Source: an uncultured Ruminococcus sp. | Lineage (GTDB): Bacteria; Bacillota; Clostridia; Oscillospirales; Ruminococcaceae | Direction: 5' to 3' | DNA length: 5,876 nucleotides | Assembly (NCBI GenBank): GCA_946531975.1 | Contig: CAMNAY010000121.1 | Coordinates: 1-5,876 of the forward strand | Shown: piece after piece, positions 1-5,778 of the stretch | Position numbering within the stretch: position 1 is the first letter of the stretch | Layout of the letters: each line of letters begins with the position of its first letter | Made by a program: the position numbers and the translations under genes | The notes under the pieces: generated by a model | The model's input: the letters and a program-made list of their open reading frames with translations, nothing else | Told to the model about the DNA's origin: nothing | The model's database searches: none

Positions 1-1522
1 AGTAGCGCAGGAAATACCACGAGGAGCCCGCCCACTGCGGCATGGTATCGGTCTCGCGCTTTGCCTTGCCGCCGCACTTGGGGCAGGTGCAGTTCACGAA
101 CGAATCCAGTTTTGCGAGCGGCGATTCGCCGTCGGTGCCCGGCTCGAAGTTCTCGACGGGCGGCAGTCTCAGCGGCAGCTCCTCATACGGAACCGCAACG
201 ATGCCGCAGTCCGGGCAGTGTACCAGCGGAATCGGCTCACCCCAGTATCTCTGGCGGTTGAACGCCCAGTCCTTCATCTTGTACTGCACGCCTGCTTCGC
301 CGCAGCCCTTTTCTTCGAGCACGGTCAGCACCTTCGCGATCGAATCCTTCTTGTTGGTCAGACCGTTGAGCGCGCCGGAATTGACCATTTCGCCGTCGCC
401 GGTATAGGCTTCCTTCTCAATATCGCCGCCCTTGATGACCTCGATGATGTCGATGCCGAATTTCTTTGCGAATTCGTAGTCTCTCTGGTCATGTGCCGGA
501 ACAGCCATGATCGCGCCGGTGCCGTAGCCCATCATGACATAGTCGGAGATGTAGATCGGGATTTCCTTGCCGGTCAGCGGATTGACCGCAGTCAGTCCCT
601 CGATCTTCACGCCGGTCTTGTCCTTGACAAGCTGTGTGCGCTCGAACTCGGTTTTCTTTGCGCATTCTGCCTTATAGGCATCGAGTGCATCAATGTTCGC
701 GATCGAATCGCGGTACTTCTGGATCATCGGATGCTCCGGCGCCATGACCATGAAGGTCACGCCGTAGAGCGTATCGGGTCTTGTGGTATAGATCCGGAGC
801 TGCTCGTCCTGCTCCTTGATCCTGAAGTTGACGAATGCACCGGTCGATTTGCCGATCCAGTTCTGCTGCTGCAATTTGATATTCGGGAGATAATCGACGG
901 TCTCCAGACCTTCGAGCAGCTTGTCGGCATATTCGGTGATGCGGAGATACCAGACCTCCTTGGTCTTCTGGACGATATCGCTGTGGCAGACATCGCACTT
1001 GCCGCCCTGCGAATCCTCATTCGAGAGAACGACCTTGCAGGAGGGGCAGTAGTTGACCAGAGTCTTATCGCGGAATACCAGACCGTGCTCAAACATCTTC
1101 AGGAAGATCCACTGCGTCCACTTGTAGTAGCCCTCATCGGTGGTATCCACAACGCGGGACCAGTCGAAGGAGAAGCCGACGCGCTTGAGCTGACCGGTGA
1201 ACTTTTTGATGTTCTCGTCCGTAACCTGTCTGGGGTGGACACCGGTCTTGATCGCAGTGTTTTCCGTCGGCAGACCGTAGGCATCAAAGCCGATCGGGAA
1301 CAGGACATTGTAGCCCTGCATTCTGCGCTTTCTGCTGACGACCTCCAGACCGGAATACGCTTTGATATGGCCGACATGCATACCGTGACCGGACGGATAC
1401 GGGAACTCGACCAGCGCATAGAACTTCGGCAGTGTATAGTCATTCTTTGCGCGGAAGGTCTCATGCTCCTCCCAGTACGCCTGCCATTTTTTCTCGATTT
1501 CAGAGAACTGATATTCCTGCAT
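1..1522 (-). CDS. leuS: Leucyl-tRNA synthetase, N-terminal 507 residues (gene continues past base 1)
   Basis: Class I aminoacyl-tRNA synthetase that charges tRNA-Leu with leucine in the cytoplasm. The translation from ATG 1520-1522 shows the class I signature PYPSGHGMHVGH (residues 41-52, HIGH-type HVGH at 49-52). A zinc site follows at C159/C162/C176/C179. The CP1 editing domain has TTRPDTLYG (246-254) and a GTGAIMAVPAHDQRD stretch ending at D348, which matches the conserved editing aspartate of the family. A second Cys pair set is at C436/C439/C480/C483, and MPQWAGSSWYFLRY ends the window at residue 507. Family members are about 800-860 residues, so the KMSKS loop and the anticodon-binding domain lie outside. 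The start is supported by AGTGAGG (1534-1540), 11 bases upstream. It is the last gene of the run seen here, 57 bases after the membrane protein. The residues near the active site differ somewhat from the usual bacterial pattern (see findings). Confidence 0.97.
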   Translation of the reverse strand, partial: MQEYQFSEIEKKWQAYWEEHETFRAKNDYTLPKFYALVEFPYPSGHGMHVGHIKAYSGLEVVSRKRRMQGYNVLFPIGFDAYGLPTENTAIKTGVHPRQVTDENIKKFTGQLKRVGFSFDWSRVVDTTDEGYYKWTQWIFLKMFEHGLVFRDKTLVNYCPSCKVVLSNEDSQGGKCDVCHSDIVQKTKEVWYLRITEYADKLLEGLETVDYLPNIKLQQQNWIGKSTGAFVNFRIKEQDEQLRIYTTRPDTLYGVTFMVMAPEHPMIQKYRDSIANIDALDAYKAECAKKTEFERTQLVKDKTGVKIEGLTAVNPLTGKEIPIYISDYVMMGYGTGAIMAVPAHDQRDYEFAKKFGIDIIEVIKGGDIEKEAYTGDGEMVNSGALNGLTNKKDSIAKVLTVLEEKGCGEAGVQYKMKDWAFNRQRYWGEPIPLVHCPDCGIVAVPYEELPLRLPPVENFEPGTDGESPLAKLDSFVNCTCPKCGGKAKRETDTMPQWAGSSWYFLRY

Positions 1523-1579
1523 TTTGAAAAAAACCTCACTTTCAGGATGAAATGATCTTGTCACTCAAATACTGTATAT

Positions 1580-1945
1580 TCAGGACGGATCGTTGAAATG
1601 CGCCCGCACATCCTTATGGAATGCCAGCACACATGCTGCAAGCATGTCGATCACGCCCTCGATTGCATAGATCAGATATTGATTCAAGCCGATGAGCCGC
1701 AGATTATTCGCCATATTGGTGCATGCGACCAGCATCAGCACGATCGCGATTGCCAGATTGGAATACTTCAGCCCGACCAGAGCGCAGTACAGCGCTGCCA
1801 GACCGATCGCAAGCGGCTTCAGACTTCCGCCGAGAATCATAAAATTGAACACCGGCTTGATGCACATGTAAGCCGCAATGGCGACGCTGATCAGCTGTCC
1901 GGGGCTGCGCGGAAAGCTGAAATCCGGCTTCAGACCGTCACTCAT
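1580..1945 (-). CDS. Small four-helix integral membrane protein, unknown function
   Basis: I do not recognise this 121-residue protein. After a short polar N-terminus (about residues 1-16) it consists almost entirely of hydrophobic stretches, at roughly 18-39, 43-60, 62-79 and 88-109, so four membrane helices are likely. It ends in a short charged tail, HKDVRAHFNDPS. There is no signal-peptide cleavage pattern, enzyme motif or metal site that I can name; K30 and P31 lie inside the first hydrophobic stretch and C28, C54, C75 and C105 are scattered. Its ATG (1943-1945) overlaps the rsfS stop as ATGA, and GGTGA at the end of rsfS lies about six bases upstream, so translation is probably coupled to rsfS. 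Ordinary codon use, the coupling and the hydrophobic pattern argue that it is a real gene. It could be a small transporter subunit or a sensor or assembly protein; the sequence does not decide. Confidence 0.82.
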   Translation of the reverse strand: MSDGLKPDFSFPRSPGQLISVAIAAYMCIKPVFNFMILGGSLKPLAIGLAALYCALVGLKYSNLAIAIVLMLVACTNMANNLRLIGLNQYLIYAIEGVIDMLAACVLAFHKDVRAHFNDPS

Positions 1946-2310
1946 GCGTTGTCACCGTCAATCAGCAGGTGCGAGATATCGACCTGCTCACCGTCTGCCC
2001 AGAGATGCTCCAGACTGTATTCCTCTCTGGTCTGCGGATAGAACACATGCACGACGATGTCATTGTAATCCAGCACAATCCAGTTTGCGGCTCTGACGCC
2101 CTCGACGCCCCGCGGCTCGATGCCGAGCTGACCGAGCTGAAAATCGACTTCATCTGCCAGCGACTTGACCTGCGTGGTACTCGTACCGGTCGCGATGACA
2201 AAATAATCCGCGATAATCGAAAGATTGGTGATGCCGATGACCTTGATATCAACAGCCTTCTTGCTGTCGAGAATTTTCACGATCTTTTCGAGCTTTTCCT
2301 GTGTTGTCAT
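1942..2310 (-). CDS. rsfS: Ribosomal silencing factor RsfS (YbeB/Iojap family)
   Basis: RsfS binds ribosomal protein uL14 on the 50S subunit and blocks joining with 30S, which shuts down translation when nutrients run low. The 122-residue product has the usual family length and landmarks: an N-terminal helix and KKAVDIKVIGI strand (residues 18-27), DYFVIATGTS (35-44), helix VKSLADEV (48-55), WIVLDYNDIVVHVF (77-90) and TREEYSLEHLW (94-104). I start it at ATG 2308-2310 because AGGAGG lies seven bases upstream. The in-frame ATG 33 bases earlier would translate that ribosome binding site and has no family similarity. It follows the LCP gene after a 63-base gap and shares ATGA with the next gene. 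In Bacillus subtilis the homologue yqeL also follows nadD and yqeK, so the context supports the call. Confidence 0.96.
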   Translation of the reverse strand: MTTQEKLEKIVKILDSKKAVDIKVIGITNLSIIADYFVIATGTSTTQVKSLADEVDFQLGQLGIEPRGVEGVRAANWIVLDYNDIVVHVFYPQTREEYSLEHLWADGEQVDISHLLIDGDNA

Positions 2311-2317
2311 AGGTGAA

Positions 2318-2323
2318 CCTCCT
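2318..2323 (-). promoter_or_regulatory. Strong ribosome binding site fixing the rsfS start
   Basis: The minus strand reads AGGAGG, seven bases before ATG 2308-2310. It is one of the best matches to the anti-Shine-Dalgarno sequence in the window. It lies inside the reading frame of the longer candidate that starts at 2343, which rules that start out. Confidence 0.88.
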
Positions 2324-2347
2324 TTATTTTGGGCTGATCTCATGTAC

Positions 2348-2368
2348 GGGAGCCTGATGCAGACTCCC
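2348..2368 (-). promoter_or_regulatory. Intergenic RNA hairpin between the LCP gene and rsfS
   Basis: On the transcribed (minus) strand GGGAGTCTG and CAGGCTCCC form nine consecutive pairs, one of them a U-G wobble, around a three-base loop CAT. On the plus strand the wobble would be a C-A mismatch, so the structure suits the operon mRNA. It begins five bases after the LCP stop codon and ends 37 bases before the rsfS start. No U-tract follows, so it is not a standard intrinsic terminator. A role in mRNA stability, processing or partial attenuation is inference. Confidence 0.6.
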
Positions 2369-2373
2369 TGTGA

Positions 2374-3480
2374 TTATCTTCCGTCAAATACGTCGCCGTC
2401 GGTGATGCGCTGCACATCCGTGCAGTCGCTGTCATAGCCGGTTTCGCCTGCCGCCAGCTCCCTGACGGGCAGCTCTGCGGCTGCAGGCTCATGCGGACGG
2501 AAATACTGATTCAGCATCTGTGCAGCCGCCTGCGCATGAATGCTCCAGACGGAATATGCGGTGCCGTCCGCGGCGGTAAAGGTGCAGCCTTCGCCCGGCA
2601 GCAGATGCATTGTGATCTGTCCGGGGTCGGTCTGCTTCGTGAAATCCGCAAGCTTGCGCATCTCATCCGCTGTCAGATCGGAGGAAAGCAGCTGCTCCTG
2701 CCGGATCGTATACAGACAATGCATCAGCTTCAGCGTGCTGAGCTGTCCGAGCTGCTGTACCGCAGCCGCAAGAAAGATGCGCTGTGCCTTGAGCCGTCCG
2801 ATATCGCCCTCTGCGTAGCCGCGCCGGAAGCGCAGCAGCCATTCTGCCTGTTCGCCGGAGAGCGTCTGTTTTCCCGCCGGAATGATCTTTCCGGCTTCAA
2901 ATTCAATTTCATACGGCATATCGACCTGCACGCCGCCGATCAGATCGACCATGCGCGCAATATCGCCGCAGCCGGTCGTCACACAGCGATCCACCGGCAG
3001 CAGCAGGCTCTGCGATACGCAGTCGGCAGTGCGCTGAACCGGTGATTTCTGCGGGTCACCGCGGGAATAGACGCTGTTGATCTTTCCCGCTGCAAAATCG
3101 GTATAATCGGGCACATAGCAGTCTCTCGGAATCTGCAAAATCCGGATCTCATGCCCTGCCAGATCGAACAGCAGCAGCAGAATGACATCCGTGTTGGAGC
3201 GGGATTCATCCAGCCCCAGAAGCAGCACTGTAAACTGCCCCTCCTGAAGCTGCTCCAGCGCCAGTCCGTCGTCTGCGGGCGCTGTCACAGCCGGAAGCGC
3301 GTCTGTGCTCTGCTCCGGCACTGCGGCAATCTGCACCGGCAGCGTACCGGAATATGCGGCTTCTGCTCCGCCCGCAAAGGGCTGCCAGCGGCGGAGTCCG
3401 CGAAGGACGATTGCCGCACTGAGCAGAACCGCTGCAAGGATCAGAAAGACGGCGCCGTGCCGCCTGATTCCAATGTGCAT
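2374..3480 (-). CDS. LytR-CpsA-Psr (LCP) family cell-wall polymer ligase
   Basis: LCP proteins transfer undecaprenyl-linked glycopolymers such as wall teichoic acid or capsule onto peptidoglycan outside the membrane. The 368-residue product has a basic N-terminus followed by one membrane helix (about 10-26) and an Ala/Pro-rich linker to about residue 80. The LCP domain begins at FTVLLLGLDESRSNTDVI (83-100). Landmarks are D98, IPRDCYVP (117-124, with R119 and D120), KINSVYSRGD (133-142), MVDLIGGVQVDM (177-188), LSGEQAEWLLRFR (207-219) and GDIGRLKAQR (225-234). These match the pyrophosphate and polyprenyl-binding core of the family. The C-terminal 130 residues are less conserved. AAGGAG at 3491-3496 is ten bases upstream of the ATG. 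The gene sits between yqeK and rsfS, an arrangement I recall from other clostridia. Seven cysteines in the extracytoplasmic part are unusual. The acceptor polymer cannot be told. Confidence 0.93.
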   Translation of the reverse strand: MHIGIRRHGAVFLILAAVLLSAAIVLRGLRRWQPFAGGAEAAYSGTLPVQIAAVPEQSTDALPAVTAPADDGLALEQLQEGQFTVLLLGLDESRSNTDVILLLLFDLAGHEIRILQIPRDCYVPDYTDFAAGKINSVYSRGDPQKSPVQRTADCVSQSLLLPVDRCVTTGCGDIARMVDLIGGVQVDMPYEIEFEAGKIIPAGKQTLSGEQAEWLLRFRRGYAEGDIGRLKAQRIFLAAAVQQLGQLSTLKLMHCLYTIRQEQLLSSDLTADEMRKLADFTKQTDPGQITMHLLPGEGCTFTAADGTAYSVWSIHAQAAAQMLNQYFRPHEPAAAELPVRELAAGETGYDSDCTDVQRITDGDVFDGR

Positions 3481-3537
3481 TCTGAATGTTCTCCTTTATT
3501 CTGAGAATTTCATTTGCACATCCTGTATTTTCTCTGC

Positions 3538-4152
3538 TTATTTTTTAGACTTCTGCTCCGCCTTCTGTGCCGCACGTTCGAGGTAATAATTATACGCCTC
3601 AACGGTCGAAACCGGCAGCGGTGTCCCCTTCTTCAGCACGCTCTCGATTGCATACTCAAACGCGCAGAGCAGTGCCTTATCCAGATCGTTCTGTGCCATC
3701 TTGCGGAATCTGTCCACGTCGCGGTAGGTACGGTCAGCAGAGATGAGATCCGCCATATAGACGATCTCCTCCAGTCTTGTCATATTCGCATGACCGACCG
3801 TATGCCAGCGGGCTGCGCTCAGCACCTCGGCATCCTCAATTCCCAGCTCCGCGTGCATATATGCAGCCGCGGCAATGCCGTGCCAGACGGGTTTGCAGCG
3901 CCATTCGGTTCCGCTGACCGGGAACGGTCCGCTCCGCATCAGCGCCTCCTGCTCCGGAAACGGCAGTTCCTTGCAGCAGTCATGCAGCAGACCGGCGAGA
4001 TAGGCTCTTGCGGGGTCTGCGCCCCAGCGCTCCGCCAGCATATGCGAGGCTCTTGCGACATTGACTGAATGGGTAAACCGTTTCTTGGAAAGCCGCGCCT
4101 TCAGCAGCGCGGTCAGTGTGCGCACCTGCTCATTCTGCTCCGCTTTGCCCAC
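3538..4152 (-). CDS. yqeK: HD-domain YqeK-type symmetrical Ap4A hydrolase
   Basis: YqeK proteins are HD-superfamily metal-dependent phosphohydrolases that split diadenosine tetraphosphate (Ap4A) into two ADP. Counting from my chosen start, the 204-residue product has the metal ligands in order: H28 (FTHSVNVA), H57-D58 (LLHDCCKE), H91 (VWHGIAAA), H117 (ARWHTVGH) and D135 (YMADLI). DLDKAL (157-162) follows in the C-terminal helices, also typical of the family. The start is uncertain. The frame stays open to a GTG at 4192-4194, which would overlap nadD by 65 bases. I prefer GTG 4150-4152 because AGGAG (4163-4167) lies ten bases upstream; GTG 4123-4125, just after the nadD stop, is the other option. 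All three keep the whole HD domain. The order nadD-yqeK-rsfS is the same as in Bacillus subtilis. The last residues are Lys-rich (KAEQKSKK). Confidence 0.93.
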   Translation of the reverse strand: MGKAEQNEQVRTLTALLKARLSKKRFTHSVNVARASHMLAERWGADPARAYLAGLLHDCCKELPFPEQEALMRSGPFPVSGTEWRCKPVWHGIAAAAYMHAELGIEDAEVLSAARWHTVGHANMTRLEEIVYMADLISADRTYRDVDRFRKMAQNDLDKALLCAFEYAIESVLKKGTPLPVSTVEAYNYYLERAAQKAEQKSKK

Positions 4153-4780
4153 TGTTTTCACACTCCTGTTCTGTCCGGTAAAGATGATTCTCACAAATAT
4201 ATTGTACTACATTTTCCGGCAAAAGGCAAGAGCATTCTTCATGATTCCGCAGTTTTTCGCGAATTTCCGTCGAAGACGCAGGGAATGCGGCGGCACGCAG
4301 CACGCGGATTTCCGCCCCCGGCACGGCTGCCTGAAGCTTCTCCGCCTTGCTGAGCAGCTCCGGAAGATCCCCGATCTCACGGGAAACGGCACAGACACCG
4401 GCAAGCTGTAAGATCTCCTGCCAGCAGTACCACTGATCGAAGGTCAGAAGCATGTCGCTCCCGATCATCAGCGTCCAGTCCGTTTCCGGATGCGCTTCCG
4501 TCAGTGCGCGCAGGGTCTCCACCGTATAGCTTTTCCCGTTTTTCCGGATTTCATAATCGGAAACCGCCATCCACGGATATTTCTTTGCGGCGATCCTGCA
4601 CAGTTCCATTCTGTGTTCGGCGGGCGCATATTCCGCAGTGCTTTTATGCGGTGCGGAACCGGCGGGCATCAGCAGAACGCCGTCGAGCTTCAGTCCGCGC
4701 TTCACCGCTGCTGCCAGATGCAGATGCCCGTTGTGAATCGGATTGAAGCTGCCGCCGAACAGACCGATCCGGCGCCTCAT
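4130..4780 (-). CDS. nadD: Nicotinate-nucleotide adenylyltransferase
   Basis: NadD joins nicotinate mononucleotide and ATP to give deamido-NAD, the step before NAD synthetase in both de novo and salvage NAD synthesis. The 216-residue product starts with the nucleotidyltransferase fold: IGLFGGSFNPIHNGHL (5-20) with the HxGH motif at H16-N17-G18-H19. Next come the substrate-binding PAGSAPHK (39-46) and SYTVETLRAL (84-93), then MIGSDMLLTFDQWY (105-118). The second signature SSTEIR (169-174) is the ISSTxIR motif. The length is normal, with a tail of about ten residues after the last conserved stretch. ATG 4778-4780 overlaps the yhbY stop as ATGA. Only a weak purine-rich site (AGAAGAAG) precedes it, so translation is probably coupled to yhbY. 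The 3' end overlaps yqeK by 23 bases if that gene starts at 4152. Confidence 0.97.
   Translation of the reverse strand: MRRRIGLFGGSFNPIHNGHLHLAAAVKRGLKLDGVLLMPAGSAPHKSTAEYAPAEHRMELCRIAAKKYPWMAVSDYEIRKNGKSYTVETLRALTEAHPETDWTLMIGSDMLLTFDQWYCWQEILQLAGVCAVSREIGDLPELLSKAEKLQAAVPGAEIRVLRAAAFPASSTEIREKLRNHEECSCLLPENVVQYICENHLYRTEQECENSGQSGAE
4163..4167 (-). promoter_or_regulatory. Ribosome binding site supporting the GTG start of yqeK
   Basis: The minus strand reads AGGAG, ten bases before GTG 4150-4152, inside the last codons of nadD. It is the only good Shine-Dalgarno match near the three possible yqeK starts. The spacing is slightly long and it is only one base from another in-frame GTG at 4159-4161, so the assignment is moderate. 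Confidence 0.55.
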
Positions 4781-5085
4781 TTTTTCTTCTTCTGATCGAC
4801 AAGCTGAATGACCGGCTTTTTCGGGTGTGCCTTGTACAGCACAAAGCGGTTGCCGATCGCGCAGACGACCTCTGCGCCGGTCTCTCCTGCGAGCAGCTCC
4901 GCAGCTTCTCTTGCGGAAAATTCGCAGGTTTCAAGGACATGTCCCTTGATAAGCTCGCGCTTGAGGAGTGCATCGGCAGCCTGCTTGGTCAGCTGCTCGC
5001 TCATGCCGCCCTTGCCGACGGTGAGAATGCTCTCCAGTTGATTCGCCATACCGCGCAGCTGTGCGCGCTGTTTACTGGTCAGCAT
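4777..5085 (-). CDS. yhbY: YhbY/YqeI-type CRM-domain RNA-binding protein
   Basis: YhbY is a small one-domain CRM protein found with pre-50S ribosomal particles and thought to help assemble the large subunit. The 102-residue product has the family pattern: MLTSKQRAQLRGMANQLE at the start, the RNA-binding loop VGKGG (23-27, a GxxG motif), helix KQAADALLKRELIK (34-47) and the closing strand GNRFVLYKAHPKKPVIQL (78-95). It ends in four lysines encoded by an A-rich tract. I start at ATG 5083-5085 because AAGGAG (5093-5098) is seven bases upstream. The in-frame ATG at 5118 adds eleven residues that do not resemble the family and runs through the ribosome binding site. It overlaps nadD by four bases; the equivalent yqeI-nadD pair is adjacent in Bacillus subtilis. 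Confidence 0.96.
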   Translation of the reverse strand: MLTSKQRAQLRGMANQLESILTVGKGGMSEQLTKQAADALLKRELIKGHVLETCEFSAREAAELLAGETGAEVVCAIGNRFVLYKAHPKKPVIQLVDQKKKK

Positions 5086-5092
5086 AGCCAGT

Positions 5093-5098
5093 CTCCTT
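5093..5098 (-). promoter_or_regulatory. Ribosome binding site fixing the yhbY start
   Basis: The minus strand reads AAGGAG, seven bases before ATG 5083-5085. It lies within the frame of the longer candidate starting at 5118, so it supports the shorter protein, which also begins where the CRM family begins. Confidence 0.85.
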
Positions 5099-5119
5099 TC
5101 CCATTTCAGGAATCCCATT

Positions 5120-5139
5120 GCGGTGCTGTTTTGCGCCGC
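5120..5139. other. Short inverted repeat between rdgB and yhbY
   Basis: GCGGTGC and GCGCCGC flank a six-base loop in the 63-base rdgB-yhbY gap. On the minus-strand transcript the seven pairs contain one C-A mismatch; on the plus strand that position is a G-U wobble. No T-tract follows on either side, so it does not look like a terminator. It may be only a chance GC-rich hairpin. Confidence 0.35.
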
Positions 5140-5148
5140 GCTGATCGG

Positions 5149-5760
5149 TCAGTGTGATGCCGATGCATCCCGCAGCCATGCGGCTGCCTGCACCAGTGCA
5201 TTGCGGCGGTGTGAAACCGCATTCTTTTCTTCGGCAGGGACCTCTGCAAAGCTGCGTCCCTGATAGCCGAACACCGGATCATAGCCAAAGCCGTTGCTTC
5301 CGCGTGCTTCCCGGAGGATTTCGCCTTCGACTCTGCCCTCAAACAGATGCGCCTGTCCGTCCGGTGCAATCAGGCACATGACGCACGCAAAATGTGCCCC
5401 GCGCTGTCCGTCCGGTACATCCTTCATCGCATCAAGCATCTTGGCACAGCGGTCCGCATCGGTTGCGTTTTCGCCTGCCCAGCGGTGGGAATACACCCCC
5501 GGCTCGCCGTTCAGCGCATCGACAGAAAGTCCGCTGTCATCGGCAAGCACCCAGCCTGCCATACCGCGTGCCTGCATCTCTGCGAAGATTGCCTCCGCCT
5601 TGAGCTTTGCATTCTCCGCAAAGGTTGTACCGGTCTCATCCACATCGAGGAAGATCCCCGCCTCGGACTGTGATACAACGGTAAGGTCCGTATCTGCGAG
5701 GATCTCGCGAATCTCACGCAGCTTGTTTTTGTTGTTGGTCGCAAGAATGAGCTGTGCCAT
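5149..5760 (-). CDS. rdgB: XTP/dITP pyrophosphatase (RdgB/HAM1 family)
   Basis: RdgB hydrolyses non-canonical purine nucleotides (dITP, XTP and dXTP) to the monophosphate and pyrophosphate, which keeps deaminated bases out of DNA and RNA. The 203-residue product has the family length and all the main motifs: LATNNKNKLREI (6-17, with the substrate-binding TNNK), FAENAKLKA (47-55), the metal-binding ADDSGLSVDAL (73-83), GEPGVYSHRWAG (85-96), GSNGFGYDPVF (154-164) and EEKNAVSHR (177-185). GGAGGG (5768-5773) is seven bases before ATG 5758-5760. The stop of the upstream gene is only 18 bases away, and yhbY follows after 63 bases, so it belongs to the same unit. I see no missing catalytic residue. 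Confidence 0.98.
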   Translation of the reverse strand: MAQLILATNNKNKLREIREILADTDLTVVSQSEAGIFLDVDETGTTFAENAKLKAEAIFAEMQARGMAGWVLADDSGLSVDALNGEPGVYSHRWAGENATDADRCAKMLDAMKDVPDGQRGAHFACVMCLIAPDGQAHLFEGRVEGEILREARGSNGFGYDPVFGYQGRSFAEVPAEEKNAVSHRRNALVQAAAWLRDASASH

Positions 5761-5778
5761 AGTCTGTCCCTCCGGCGG

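Noticed and set aside
218..1555. 445-codon open frame on the plus strand opposite leuS
   Set aside because: It lies in exact codon register with leuS, so it stays open simply because leuS rarely uses TTA, CTA or TCA codons. Its product has no recognisable domain, and the minus strand holds an unmistakable LeuRS.
1523..1579. Possible promoter or terminator before leuS
   Set aside because: The TATACA-like and TACAGT-like boxes have no well-spaced -35 partner. The seven-T run follows only a very weak stem and sits between the Shine-Dalgarno sequence and the start codon.
1942..2343. Longer rsfS starting at ATG 2341-2343
   Set aside because: The extra 11 residues translate the AGGAGG ribosome binding site (as KGG) and do not match the family N-terminus.
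2491..3045. Plus-strand open frames opposite the LCP gene and the other genes
   Set aside because: They overlap well-identified minus-strand genes along their full length, show no family motifs and reflect the codon bias of the real genes.
4777..5118. Longer yhbY starting at ATG 5116-5118
   Set aside because: The extension runs through AAGGAG and adds residues that CRM proteins lack; ATG 5083-5085 has ideal spacing.
5172..5187. Perfect six-base inverted repeat GCAGCC-ATGC-GGCTGC
   Set aside because: It lies inside the rdgB coding region in Ala-rich codons, has no T-tract and is easily explained by GC-rich coding sequence.
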